Source: Molossus alvarezi
Lineage: Eukaryota; Chordata; Mammalia; Chiroptera; Molossidae
Assembly: GCA_037176705.1 (NCBI GenBank)
Contig: CM073891.1
Span: 49,106,571 to 49,170,570, forward strand
Length of the DNA stretch: 64,000 nt
Direction of reading: 5' to 3'
Part shown: piece after piece, positions 13,350 to 25,654 of the stretch
Layout: the number at the start of each line of letters is the position of its first letter
Position numbering within the stretch: the stretch's first letter is position 1
Made by a program: the position numbers and the translations under genes
The notes under the pieces: model-generated
Told to the model about the DNA's origin: nothing
What the model saw: only the letters and a program-made list of their open reading frames with translations
Databases searched by the model: none

Positions 13350-13499
13350 AGTTATTATAAATGCTAATATTTCATGTAGAAAATTATATTGACGACTATA
13401 TACAATTGGGAAAGACAGTCTGATATACTAAGAGGAAATAATCTTCAAAACCCATATCTATCATTCAGCCTATTATATTTAAAAAGTACCAACAGACAC

Positions 13500-13670
13500 T
13501 GGGTTTGAACCCAGTTTTGTCATTTGCTAAGTACATGGTTTTACTAGGGTAATGCATTTAGATAATTGAGGCTCCTTTAGCTTATGCATGAAATATGAAT
13601 AATGTTATAAAGCTACTTTGAGGATTTGAGATGATACATCTAAATCACTGGGCACATAGTAGACATTTAA
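13500..13670 (-). mobile_element. MIR fragment
   Basis: Contains reverse-orientation MIR words: GAGGATTTGAGATGATACAT then CACTGGGCACATAGTAGACA. Confidence 0.55.
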
Positions 13671-14330
13671 AAAGAATAATTTGTATTCATATTAGAAGAC
13701 GCACTCTGACCTCATAGCTATTCTAAAACCCGAATGCATTGGAGGTTCTTTGAATTTTAATGTCTCCCTGTGAATCTGCTTAAATCATCCTGCCCTTCTC
13801 ATCATCCTCCCATCAATTAAAAATAATAATAATAATAATGTACAGAAGTAAATCTAAGGTATACAGAAATAAAACATTGGGGGGAATTATCAATTCTTCT
13901 TTGTGAATTAGATTATATGAGTGCTTAAAATAGGCCCAACAATACCGTGCTGTTTTTAGTGGAGCACTGTGAACCACAAAACATATGAAATAGCGACTGT
14001 TTTCAGAAACCACTTTTTTTTTTTACTCATTTCATCTAAAATTGAACTAACAAGGAGCTCTATTTACCAGCTACATGGAGAAACAGGCTTACTCAAATAT
14101 CATGAGAGTAACAATTCAGGCCTAAAATTAATCCATTAATCTTGTTAACAAAGCTTTTGAATTAAGATTAGTATATTTCTGCATTTAATCTTCTTTTGTA
14201 TTCTATAATGCACATTTCCATTTTTATCATAATTCTTCATTCTTATCACCAAGATAGTAAAACTAAAGTAAAAGTTAGAATAAACTTAAAACATACACTT
14301 GAGAATAGTGTAAATAGAAGAGTTATTTTA

Positions 14331-14554
14331 TTTATTTATTTATTTATTTTTCTTTATTGATTTTAGAGAGATAGGAAGGGAGAGGAAGAAAGACATAGAA
14401 ACATCGATGAGAGAGAACATCAATTGGTCGCCTCCTGCATACTCCCCATTAGGGATCGGGCCCACAACCTAGGCATGTGCCCGGACCAGGAATCAAACAA
14501 GCAACCTCCTGGTGCATGGGTCAACGTTCAACCACTGAGCCACACTGGCCAGGC
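14331..14554 (-). mobile_element. Ves SINE
   Basis: Reversed copy with a (TTTA)n left end (A tail), TTTATTGATTTTAGAGAGAT, and the head GAGCCACACTGGCCAGG. The duplication is unclear. Confidence 0.9.
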
Positions 14555-14676
14555 GAAAGCTGTTCTTTTAAAATAGGAATTTTTTTTCACATATGTCTCT
14601 TAGTTGCCACTAAAACTACATATTTCAACTTCGTTTCCTATTCACTCCCATTAGAGAATAGGAAATGTAATTTTTT

Positions 14677-14927
14677 TTTTTTTTTAATCCTCACCCGAGG
14701 ATATTTTTCCATTTTTCGTACAGATAGAGTGGGAGGGAGAGAGAGGATGAGAGAGAGAGAGAGAGAAACATCGATGTGAAGGGACACATCGAGTGGCTGC
14801 CACCCGCACGACCATCCAGGGCCGGGGACAAACTGCAACCGAAGTACGTGCCCTTAGCGGGAACCGAACCCCGGTCTCTCCGGACCGCAGGCCGACGCTC
14901 TAACCGCTGAGCCAAACCGGCCAGGGC
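14677..14927 (-). mobile_element. Ves SINE (GAGGATAA-tail subfamily)
   Basis: Reversed, well-preserved copy. Duplications GGAAATGTAATTTTTT are at 14661-14676 and from 14928. The head is close to the forward copy at 15663, with GACCGCAGGCCGACGCTCTA as its complement. Confidence 0.95.
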
Positions 14928-15662
14928 GGAAATGTAATTTTTTAAATAATCATTTACTGAAAAAATTTCAGCAAAAATGACTATTCAGGATGCAGCACCT
15001 TTTAATGCATTTAAAGTACAAAACAATATTTACATATAAAAGCAGGAGAACAAGAATTCCAGGAATATTGTAGAAACTCTCAAAGAAGTACTAAGTATGT
15101 GGGATAGAAGTACAGATAGAAGGAATATTTTCTCCACCCTTCAATCTTGTTGCTATTACTAAGAGAGGGAAGATTTGCTCTGTTTGCCCCTGAAATTCTC
15201 AAGTGATCGTTTAACAATTATACCTGTCACAAGTTGTCATCCTATACTTTCTTCACTTTCTAATGAATAAGAAGAGAGAAACAGGAGTGTGAGTTACAAT
15301 AATATAGGCAAGCGTAGCTCCTCACATTGCTCCGAAGTGCTAAACTCAGGAGATAAAGAGCCAGCCAGATGTATTCCTAAATCAGCACTGTGGACAGCCA
15401 GCCCGAGATGCTTTCCTGTTCGAATGTAAGAGGTGCTGTGTTTCTTCCTTGTAAGAGAAGAATTTCACCACATGTAGTGCAGAGAAAGTAGGCATGACAC
15501 AATCAATTATGCAGAGTGACACCTGGACATAATTTATTTGTATGTAGAGAACATAGTTTGATTAGTTATGTCTAGTAGCAAAAATGTTTTCTTAACAAAT
15601 ACATGTGTTGCCAATTGTCAGTCAAGAGAAGACAGGTTATGCTGCTATAAAAAACAACCCCA

Positions 15663-15926
15663 GCCCTGGCCAGTTTGGCTCAGCAGTTAGAGCGTCGGCC
15701 TGCGGTCCGGAGAGACCCAGGTTTGGTTCCCGCTAAGGGCACGTACTTCGGTTGCAGTTTGTCCCCGGCCCTGGATGGTCGTGCGGGTGGCGGCCACTCG
15801 ATGTGTCCCTTCACGTCGATGTTTCTCACTCTCTCTCCCTTCCTCTCTCTCCCTCCCACTCTATCTGTACAAAAAATGGAAAAATATCTTCGGGTGAGGA
15901 TAACAAACAAACAAACAAACAAAAAA
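15663..15926 (+). mobile_element. Ves SINE (GAGGATAA-tail subfamily)
   Basis: Forward copy with a tRNA-like head GGTTAGAGCG-type A box and GGTTTGGTTCC B box. It ends in GAGGATAACAAAC and a (CAAA)n tail. The CAACCCCAG duplication is on both sides. Confidence 0.94.
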
Positions 15927-16489
15927 ATCAACCCCAGAAATCTCAGTAGCATGAAACAAAAGATGTTTATTTACATCTCAGTTTATATATCCAAAGCAGG
16001 ACTCCAAGTGGGACCCTGCTTAACAGGTAACTCTGGGACCAGGATAACAGAGTCTCCATCTTGGCAAGTGCATTTGTGACTGCTGAGTCAGGAAAATGAT
16101 ATGTGACAAATCACACTCTGGGTCTCCTAGCTCACAGCTTCTGCACAAAAGTGGCAGTTGTTAATTCTGACTCATTTAATGGGCCAAAGCAAGTCACAAA
16201 GCCATGCTAACTTCCAGGGGGATGTAGAGATGTGCAATTCTGTCCTGTGGCTAGTGAGGATTTAAAACATTAATAAAGAGTTCAAATGATACTTCACAGC
16301 AACTTACATGTTTAAGTAACTTTCTATTGATTGTTTTTAAATAGAGGATTTTTGTGTTGAATCAATACATATGTATTGAATATATCTGTGAATAGAACAA
16401 AGCACTATATTCTAAGCAGAAGATACAAATGAGTAAGATCCAAGTCCTGCTCTAACATGTTTAGATAGTACTACCACAACCATCATCTT

Positions 16490-16640
16490 CATCAGAGCTA
16501 ATAAGAAAAGCTAATATTAATCGAGCACTTTCTCTGTGCTCAGCACTATTCTAAAGGCTTCTGTGGCACCTATATACCTTATATCTCTACAAGTGACCTG
16601 AAATACCACAACTATTCTCCTTAACTTGTAATTTGTTCCC
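16490..16640 (+). mobile_element. MIR fragment
   Basis: MIR signature CGAGCACTTTCTCTGTGCTC, then AGCACTATTCTAAAGGCTT. Confidence 0.6.
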
Positions 16641-16722
16641 TCCAAATAGTGCTAAAATGTGAATGTACTATTTATTCAATTTATATTATAAATAGCATTG
16701 AATTTACACAAGGTTGTTTTTC

Positions 16723-16969
16723 TTTTTTTTTATCCTCATCCGAGGACATTTTTCCATTTTTTGTATAGACAGAGTGAGAGGGAGAGAGAGGAAGAGAGAG
16801 AGAGGGAAACATCAATGTGAAAGGGACACATCGAGTGGCTGCCACCCGCACGACCAACCAGGGCCGGGGACAAACTGCAACTGAGGTACATGCCCTTAGC
16901 GGGAACCAAACCCGGGTCTCTCCAGACCGCAGGCGGACACTCTAACCGCTGAGCCAAACTGACCAGGGC
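16723..16969 (-). mobile_element. Ves SINE (GAGGATAA-tail subfamily)
   Basis: Reversed copy. Duplications CACAAGGTTGTTTTTC / CACAAGGTTCTTTTTC lie at 16707-16722 and 16970-16985. Confidence 0.95.
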
Positions 16970-17064
16970 CACAAGGTTCTTTTTCAACCCCCTACTTACC
17001 AGACTGTGTGCCACTGAAGACCTAGAGATTGAGTAAAATACTGATGATAAGAAAACCTAGGGAA

Positions 17065-17264
17065 GCCGGGCTGGTGTGGCTCAGTGCATTAAGCATTATC
17101 CCATGGACTGAGAGGTCCCGGTTCCATTCCCGATCAGGGCACATGCCCAGGTTTCAGGCTGATCCCCAGTAGGGGGCATGCAGGAGGCAGCTGATCAATG
17201 TTTCAATCTCTCCCTCTAAAAAAATAAAAATAAATAAAAACATGTAAAAAAAAGAAAGAAAGAA
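17065..17264 (+). mobile_element. Ves SINE (shorter GACTGAGAGGTCCCGGTTC subfamily)
   Basis: Forward copy of a third subfamily, shared with the element at 50680, with an abbreviated body and a simple A-rich and (GAAA)n tail. Duplications GAAAACCTAGGGA / GAAAACTTAGGGA flank it. Confidence 0.92.
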
Positions 17265-17867
17265 AGAAAACTTAGGGATAATGTAAGAAATTGGACTACG
17301 ACCCAGAGGAAAACCCAGACTCGGATGGGCTCTACCACAGTGTGTGCAGCCATGGGTGAAGACATGGGCTCCTGGAAGCTGGCAAGGGAAGAATGATATT
17401 TCTATTTTTAAAGGCAGATGAAACTTATAAGGTCATAAAAAGAATAACATTAATAAGCCATACTTTATATATTTTCATCATTGTTTTAACCACTGGAGGA
17501 GAGAGATTTGCACACATACACGCACACCCTCCACCTGAAGGCGATTATAGCCACTCCAGAGAGATTCCGTTGTGAGTGAATCGCACACCACTAGAGAGAG
17601 GGGTCCTAAGTGGAAGACGCATGGGGGAGTTACCTCAGATATAATAAAGAATTGGTTTTCATTAAGCTTTCTAAACACCAAGCTTCGCTAAATACCAAGA
17701 GCTCTTGTGGAATCTCACACTCTCCAAAGAGCTTTATTTATTAAATAGAATTTTTTCATCAGGAGAGGTTTTAAACAATCCTGCTTAAAGTTAGTAAAAT
17801 GGATTAAGCTGATTAAGAAAAGAAAAAAATGTCTTCGGTAGTACACGTTTGTGGCAGGTTAAATATA

Positions 17868-17995
17868 GGATGTCCCCCCCCCAAAAAATGTAAACACACT
17901 TTGAATTGATTATAAAGCCAGTGTTTATTAAGATATATTTCAATTTAAAAATGTAATAGAATCCACAGGCTGCCATATATTTTTTTCAGACGCCC
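17868..17995. mobile_element. Candidate Tc1/mariner-type MITE
   Basis: A 128-bp segment is flanked by TA on both sides. The left end reads GGATGTCC, then a C run and AAAAAATGTA. The right end, complemented, reads GGGCGTCTGAAAAAAATATA. These form imperfect terminal inverted repeats of about 24 bp if the left C run has expanded. There is no open frame. TA duplication and small size fit a mariner-derived MITE; the family is not identified. Confidence 0.45.
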
Positions 17996-18023
17996 TATAT
18001 ATGCTCTTAAGAAGGTTAGACCA

Positions 18024-18063
18024 GTTAGAGATAACCGGTTCTAAGATGGGACATTTTGACAGA
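18024..18063 (+). repeat. 40-bp direct repeat, copy 1
   Basis: Begins GTTAGAGATAACCGG and ends GACATTTTGACAGA. It matches the copy at 18392-18431 at 37 of 40 positions, while flanking bases do not match. Confidence 0.9.
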
Positions 18064-18391
18064 CAACATGTTTGGGTCTCTTCCAAATCTGTGTTTTTGA
18101 GATTTCAATAATTGTATTCAGTTGGGAGGTAAATAGATGATATTAACTATGTCTGAGTCTATTTTCTTAACCTTCTTGTAAATGGAGTATTTAGACTGCA
18201 AACATATTTTGGACTATGGCAATAATTATGATGTATAAGAGAAGAATATTTGAATTATTACAAAACTTTATTTAGCTAGGGCAACTTTCATTCATGTTAT
18301 GAACTCTTTCACATAAGATAAGAATTCTTTTGCATTTTCTATTTTTTGTACAAATACATTATGGGTCAAATAGAAATACCATACATCTCAT

Positions 18392-18431
18392 GTTAGAGAT
18401 AACTGGTTGTGAGATGGGACATTTTGACAGA
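18392..18431 (+). repeat. 40-bp direct repeat, copy 2
   Basis: Same orientation as copy 1, 368 bp to the right. Three substitutions and no gaps. Confidence 0.9.
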
Positions 18432-18539
18432 ATAGGAAAAGGAATTATATTTGAATATTTGTACACAAATTACAATTTTTCATACTTCAATATCTTCTAG
18501 TAAAAAAAGTATCCGATAAACTGGCCCCGGTCTACTTAT

Positions 18540-18740
18540 TCAGTGGTATTCCCTGCTCTTTCTCAAAAGTTCGTCTTTGTCCTAATAATGCACTACAACT
18601 TCCACCTCATCCTTGTCCTTTTGCAACGGCCTGCAATGCCCTTCTCCTGTTCCCTCTTTACTGAGGTCCTACCCATCCTTCAGGGCCCAGGTGAGACCCT
18701 ACCTCTGCCAAAACACCATCTTTAAATATTGCACTTCATA
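18540..18740 (+). mobile_element. Possible L2 fragment
   Basis: CTCATCCTTGTCC and CATCCTTCAGGGCCCAGGTG resemble the 3' part of L2, but the match is weak. Confidence 0.3.
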
Positions 18741-19479
18741 ATCTTCACTATCTTCATTTTAATACTTAACTTGGTTAAAATTCCAAAATATGTTAAAAAC
18801 TATTATTTTAAAGAGAAAACACAAAGTACAAAATACATTTTAGCATAATTTTAAGTATTTGTGGCCAACAAATTCCTTTCCATCATTAAAAAAAAAAAGT
18901 AATGTTTTGTGTTCCTATGTAGTCTTCACTTTGCAATGGTATTTATATATAATCCTCCTTTGAAAAGGACTCATTTTCATTTCATATATGAGTTCTAATG
19001 ACTGCTCTAAGGAGGTTAACAACAAAGGGATGACACTAACCCCGCCAAGTATTTTTCCATAACCAAGTCACAGAGTATAAAGAACTTCCACTTCCTTTGC
19101 TAGAATTTATAATTTAGATACATTAGTAACTAAGTGATTTTATGAAGGAGGAAATTATAAATCACTGCTTGATGGGCTTTTTGAAAGACTGCTTGCTGTC
19201 CTAGATCTTACCAAACAATGATGCTGCTCTGGAATCCATACAAAGTAGAGTAGTACTAAAAAACCATTCTTTCACAACAACAAGAAATGATATCAACCTA
19301 AAATGGTTAGGTTTATTGATGCGATATTTGTGAAAAATTTTCGGTTAGTTTTGAACAGGCTGTTTCTGGCTCTACCGAGCTAGAGAAAGACGCCTCTGCA
19401 TCACTGAAGTATAACTTTCCACGTTTCTTATACAGAATGGGCACCCAGAAAAGACCAGGTGACCAGGGCACAACACATT

Positions 19480-20560
19480 CATCCATTTATTTATTGAGTT
19501 TGCTTTTTGCTAGGTATTGTGATATGTGTTTGTGATATAGTGATGAGTAAAATATTGCCCCTACACTCGAGTTTATCCCAGTGAACTTAGCAGATAAGTA
19601 GACGATCACGATACAGTACAATAATTATAGTAAAGTATGCATGGACCGCTGCTGAGGTTAAGGGAAAACTGGCAAAGACATATGTTAATTCAAGTCCTAA
19701 AAATGAGCAGACACGAACAGCAAGCTGAGCAGGAAGGGAGGATGGAGACAAAGGAAGAGACATTCTAGGAAACAGAAGCAATGTCTGAAGGCCTGGAGGC
19801 AGGAAAAAGCTTGACAGTCTCCAGAATGTCATGAAGTTTAGTAGCACTTAAGATTGGAACTCAAAAGAGATATATAACTGGAAGGAGGGGAAATGTAAAC
19901 AGGATTCAGATAACAAAAAGCCTAGTGTACCATGCCAAGAAGTATGCATTTTCTCTAAAAAGCCATGTGTATTCTTCCATTAAAGAGTTATTTTGGGGAG
20001 TGAAAGGAGTAAGATTTGCATTTTTAATGATCACTCTGCTTATAGTATGAACAGTAGATTAGATTGCAATAAAGCAGATGGACCATAAAAACATTAGTGG
20101 GATCAGAGAGATAGAAATTGATTTAAGAAACAATAAATATGTAGTGTTCCTTGGACTTGATGACCACTTGATTCAACGCAGGTCGGTGGGTTGGTGGTGG
20201 TGAGGTCTGGTCCGAGAGAGAGCAAGATCAGGGCTCGCTTACTTGTTTGTGACTGACTGGGCCAGGCATGTAGAACTCACTGGGATAAGAAACAGAGGAG
20301 GAAGACCGTGAGCAATGTGGAAGATGGAGAATTACATTTTGGATATGCTGAGTTTGTGGATGCTAGGGAAGGATCACTAGTACAGATTCTTAGCAAACAA
20401 CTGTTTCCCAGGGTGTGACATTTATATTTCTTTTTCTTTCCTCCCTTCTCTAACTGATGTCTAGAGGTGAAAGGTGGGGAGGAGTGATCACCTACCCGGT
20501 GCCACAGAAGTGATGGTGTCAGAAAGGGAGTGGTGAGAAGTCAAGAGTAAGAAAGGTAAT
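19480..20560. repeat. Ancient interspersed repeat, family unassigned
   Basis: The stretch from TTTATTTATTGAGTTTGC through GATCACTCTGCTTATAGTAT to GAGAATTACATTTTGGATAT has the word order of a widespread ancient mammalian LINE-type repeat, but I cannot name it securely. No gene is visible. Confidence 0.35.
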
Positions 20561-21001
20561 GGGGACCTGGCGAAACGAACATCTGTGAGTACCTGCTGTG
20601 AATCACAAGTTTACCTAAAAGTAGGTGTTATCCATTTCAACAGAAGTTGAGAAAATTGATGTTGAGGTTAGACACTATACACTCTTCATCTTCTCTTTGA
20701 CCCCATTATGGCAGTTTAGCTTTAGTGACAAGTTTGCTGAATTTAGTTCTTCATTCTACAGATATTACTTTATTCTGGCAATAAGTTTACAGAATTTATA
20801 TTTAATAGCATCAGCCCCTGTATCCTCAGCTAGCCATGTTACAGCAAGCATGGCCTTACAAATGGGATGGAATTATACAAACTTTGTTGGCCCGTTTATT
20901 CTCATTTGGACAGTGCTAGACTATATATTGGTAAAATTAGCCTCTATGACCTTCTTTTCTCTATTCTTTGATGATGACTAGCATTTTAAAGTAAAATAGC
21001 T

Positions 21002-21271
21002 TCCGCCTTGGCCAGTTTGGCTTAGCAGTAAGAGCATCGGCCTGTGGACGAGAGAGTCCTGGGCTTGGTTCTCGCTAAGGATACGTACCTCGGTTACAGT
21101 GTGTCCTCGGTCCTGGTTGGAGTTGTGTGGGTGGTGACCAGTCGATGTGTCTCTCTCACATCGATGTTTCTCTCTCTTTCTTCCCTCCTCTCTCCCTCCC
21201 ACTCTATCTGAAGATAAATACAAAAAAAAAAAAAATGTCCTCGGGTGAGGATAAAAAAATGTTAATAAAAT
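21002..21271 (+). mobile_element. Ves SINE (GAGGATAA-tail subfamily)
   Basis: Forward copy, more diverged in the head (AAGAGCATCGGCCTGTGGAC), with a TCCTCGGGTGAGGATAAAAA end. An AAATAGCT duplication is on both sides. Confidence 0.9.
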
Positions 21272-22859
21272 GAAATAGCTCTATGGGCATTCTAATGATA
21301 AATGTTAACATAAATGACAGTTCAACTAGATATTAAAGAGAAAGTGAACATAATTTACATGCAGCTACCCAGAGATAAATACAGTGGGATACACAATTTT
21401 TCAGAATTATTTTATACTCATACATACATATACAAACATGAGATTATGCTACACATAATGTTTTGTCAAACGTCTTTTTTTTACTACAAATTATGTTGTA
21501 GACATGCACACACACACATATGTATAAACACATACATGCTTATCAAGTGGTTCAAAAATAATTCAAAATGTTACATTTTAATAAATGTTAGAAAATTAAT
21601 TTTTAGAAAACCCATGACTGCCTCTGTTCACACACTTTTCTGTTGGTGCAATAATAAGACCTTGTATCACAAGACTTGCAGGCCTTGGAGTTGCTTAGTC
21701 TCTTCTGAATGCTTTTGCTTATTTTTGCTCTGATCTATTATGTGTTAAATTCATGGTGTAACCATCAATAATTCATTTAGTTTCATATTCTTGTGGTCAT
21801 TTTTCTAAAATATAGATGAATTTAGCAAAAAAAATAAAATTAAAATTTTCATATAAACATGAATATATATGTGTGTGTATGTATGTGTGTCCTTGCAACA
21901 TTTGGGACATACCTGAACTAAATATGATTTGTTGCTTACCTTGAATTTGCTTAATTGAGTGTTCTGAATTTTATCTGGCAACCACAAATTTGAGTCCTCA
22001 GCTTATAAAGACCCATTATTAACCCATTTCTGTCATTTCAAATACTCCAATTCATGTACTAACCTTAGGTCATGCCTGGTGTCAGAAGTAAAGAAAGCCA
22101 TGTTCAATGTCTACTGTGGATATACTAAGAGGAAGTAATCACGCTTGTCTTGAATTTGTCACTTAGGAGAAAATACTACTTCCTTCCCTCTTTGAAAATT
22201 ATTTTGAAAGAAGAGACAAAGCAAAAGTGTAAGAGATAGAAAAATATATATTGCTGTTAAAAAAGGATATAATATTATTAATTGTAGATAAACATACAGC
22301 AGAAATCGTGTTTATCGTTTTATCTAAACCCCTAGAAATAATACCCTAGTACCCTAGCTTTCAGTAGGTACTCAATAAATAAGTAGGTACTCAATAAATA
22401 GCTAAATGATATATGCCTATTTAATCAATCTTAAGAGAGAAGACAGAGGTTCTCATCATGTATGTCCTACATAGCTCAGAAAGGAAAGAATGAAGTAATA
22501 GAAATGAGGCATTTTTTCTATAATCTATAAGATTATCTGTAGACTTCCATACTAAAAATAATCCAAATGATGAAGGCAAAACATTTTGTGAGATAATTTT
22601 GTTCCTGACTTTTATGGTATTTATGGATTATGTTTACTAACCAAGGACAAATCGTAATTGATATTATACCTAATGTTGACAATAATAATTTATGTGAATC
22701 TTGCTTTTAAAAAGGCAGGCATTTTAAAGTGTCACAATGTCAAGGTGATGCCTGGGTAAGAATATGATGGGTTAAAATGAAAAACTAATCTCAATTTTTA
22801 CTAGTAAGTTCCCAAAATACCTTCTCACCTGACTAACCAATATTTTTTTTAAGAATTGA

Positions 22860-23330
22860 TTCCTTGGAGGTAATCAGAGAAGTGTATAAAGGGATATGTA
22901 CACTAATGGTCACAATAATCACTTATAATAAGAAAATAAAACTAGAAACAACTTAAGTGTTCTATAATATACAATTGAGTATATACATTATGGTACATTC
23001 AAACAAAGTAATACTTTGGGATAATTAAAAAGGATGCAGTATATCTCTATACTCATTCTTGGCATGGAAAATATTTCATAGCATAGATTAAAGCAGATTA
23101 ATAAGCAGCATACATAGTATAAACCTATTGTTTATAAAAATTATCTGTGCATTTAAATTTATAACTATGTATCTGAAAGGATACTTCTTTATCAAAATAT
23201 TAACAACTTTTAGTGGGATTGGTAAATATGAAATGCGATTTCAGGTAGTTTTTGTACTTTGTCTTAACTTACACTTTACTATTAAGAAAAGCAATAAAAT
23301 AATCTTGCTTTATAAATCTCTACTAGAAAA
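22860..23330 (+). mobile_element. L1M-family 3' end fragment
   Basis: Words typical of the L1M ORF2 end and 3' UTR in order: ACTAGAAACAACTTAAGTG, ATTATGGTACATTCAAACAA, TAATTAAAAAGGATGCAG, CTTGGCATGGAAAATA and GGATACTTC. The coding frame has decayed. Confidence 0.6.
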
Positions 23331-24066
23331 AAAATGCTACTTCATGTTTAACATTAATTTAAGATTATATTTGCTATTACATATTTTTAGAATATGGAAG
23401 AATTTGTTATATTATAGACTATTTTTATTTACCTGAGCTAGATTAATTGATTCAAAAAGAACTGTTTCATTTCTTAACTTAAAGGGAAATAAACTTTAAT
23501 AGTCTTTATAATAGTTTAAGAAAAAGTGTTTTTCATTTCTCCATTTCCTCACATTGATAAAACTGTCATAAAAAATGAAAAAGGATGATAACAGGTTGAT
23601 CTCTCTTTGATCAATACATATAACTTAGAGGAAAAATAATATATGCAAATATGTCTGAAAGTACATGAGGATGATTTACTGATAATAACTACAAAAGGAC
23701 TCTAAACATACCTTACAAAGCAAATGTAATTTATAGTAGAGCAGTGAGTCTGTTTGTCATGTGTTATCTTCTGAGATAATACAGGCATCCTGTTTATTAT
23801 AGTACAACATTTTGAAACTTTGTCAGTGAGTGCTATAAAAACTGTTGTATGCAGATACACATATGATAATTAGTGAAACACCTTATGATGACAATGCTTT
23901 ACTATTAGAGTCATTCTTCTTCTAACATTCAAAATCCAAAAAAAAAGTGTAAATAGCTCATAAACCAGTAATATAGCAAAAGAGAGTGGATAAATTTAAT
24001 CATATAACCAAAATAAAAGACACTATAAATAAGTTTTATAAATAAAAGAGTACAGGACTTTAAAAA

Positions 24067-24278
24067 AATATATGTTTTTATTAATTTTTTAGAGTGAAAG
24101 GAAGGGAGAAAGAGATAAAAACACTGATATGAGAGATACAATGATTGGCTGCCTCCTGCACACCCCCTACTGGGGATCAAGCCTGAAACCTGGGCATTGC
24201 CCTGGCCCAGAATCAAACTGGGACCTCTTAGTCCATGAAATGACACTCAATCCACTGAGCCACACTGGCTGGGAAAAA
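24067..24278 (-). mobile_element. Ves SINE
   Basis: Reversed, rather diverged copy with a GAGCCACACTGGCTGGG head. Duplications TACAGGACTTTAAAA / TACAGGATTTTTAAA flank it. Confidence 0.88.
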
Positions 24279-25339
24279 TACAGGATTTTTAAAATTTAAT
24301 TTTAATAATGTATATTTTTTAACATATAAAGTTTTCTGCAGAATTATTTTTCTAGAGTATACCATGTGATTTAAAAAGAGTTAATAGGAAAAAAAAGTAT
24401 TTAAAAATCAATATGATTATTTTTAAAGTACAAGGCTTTCTACAAATACCCAAAGAGACTGGCACATCTACAGAATAACAGCCAATTAAAGTTACAAAAT
24501 TAAGCAAGCACAGCTATGATAGTATTTTAATTCTGCCATTCTGTTGTGGTGACCATTCCAGATTCTTTTAAAATATAAATTGTTAAGACATTTGAAAAGT
24601 CTCCTGTTTACTTAAGCTGTGAAGAAAAATTGTGTTTTATTTCTTCATATTAAAGAACTTCAAATCAACCTTTCATTTGCTATAATTATATAATTACTTT
24701 ATAATATTTAGAAAAAAATTCAGCAATATTTATTGGTCTATATCTTTCCTGAAAGCCAAAAGCATATATTGTATATACTCTGATTTAAAAATTGTCTTAA
24801 ATTTGTGTTTAACTTCTTCCAAATACTGACATTGTGGAGAGAGCCTCCCACAATGTATATTATAAATTTTAAAATACTTTAAAATAATTTCTACAATGAA
24901 TACAAGTTTTATCATTTCTAATTAACTAGTTCCCTAAAGACAATAAATATGAGATCTGATGTTAAGAAAATTAAACAAGAACTCATAGTAGCAGAAACAG
25001 TCTTTGAAAATAGGAATTCTCATTCCAGAGCTCCAGTCCTTTTCCAGGACGCCACATGCTGTCACTATGCTTATGAGCTACATTCTAAACTGGAGAAGAG
25101 TAGTGAGGAGACAGAGGCAGGTTAGACAATGAGGGACAAGACCATGGGAAGGGAAGGCTGAGACACGTGGAGCTCAGCACACAGGCAGGCAACCCAACAC
25201 ACAGCATCTCTGGAGGTTTATTTGGACTCTATAACTCAAAATAAAACCAAAATCAACATGGGCATTGTGCCCCTAAGGCCAGAAACTCCCCGCCTCCATT
25301 TATAGAAATTCAAATTAGAAGCTCCTAGAAGGAGCACAG

Positions 25340-25600
25340 GTCAATTACATAACAAAAACCCCCAGAAAGGTTGGTTTCAAGCAAGGCAACAGGACTGCAG
25401 AAAGAGTTCTGCTGCGAAACTACAGCGTGTGTTCCTGTTGCAAAAAGCCAGGTCACTTTAAAAAGGATTATAGAAAACCAAATTGGGCTGAGAAAAGAAA
25501 CCAAAATCAGGCACAGGTTTGCTCCAAGGGCATTTCTCCTTCTCCTCATTAATAGTCTGGGAGAAGTTGAAATTATCAAAAATAGAAAGCTACTAAACCC
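25340..25600 (+). pseudogene. Endogenous retrovirus gag fragment with a degenerate nucleocapsid zinc knuckle
   Basis: At 25430-25471 the plus-strand frame reads as a CCHC-type knuckle, C-x2-C-x4-H-x4-Y: Cys, Cys and His are present but the last Cys has become Tyr. Lysine-rich residues (KKPGHFKKD) surround it, as in retroviral nucleocapsid. A basic, glutamine-rich tail follows. No start, matrix or capsid part is recognisable, and no protease or reverse transcriptase follows before the LTR-like sequence at about 25660. It reads as an internally deleted, ancient provirus. The class is not clear from so short a piece. Confidence 0.45.
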
Positions 25601-25654
25601 GTATAGATGACCTAGGGCTGAATCCAGTCCCACGGGAAACATAAGCTTTAAAAT

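Noticed and set aside
14691..14915. Recurrent MAQRLERRPAV-type frames here and at several other places
   Set aside because: They are all the Ves SINE head and body read through; the SINE is not protein-coding.
15663..15750. tRNA genes at the A/B-box-bearing SINE heads
   Set aside because: The boxes are there because Ves derives from a tRNA, but the sequences continue into SINE bodies and A tails and do not fold as complete tRNAs.
21314..21733. 139-codon plus-strand frame
   Set aside because: Composition is biased (His, Tyr, Ile, Lys), it includes a CA/TACA microsatellite, and no family is recognisable.
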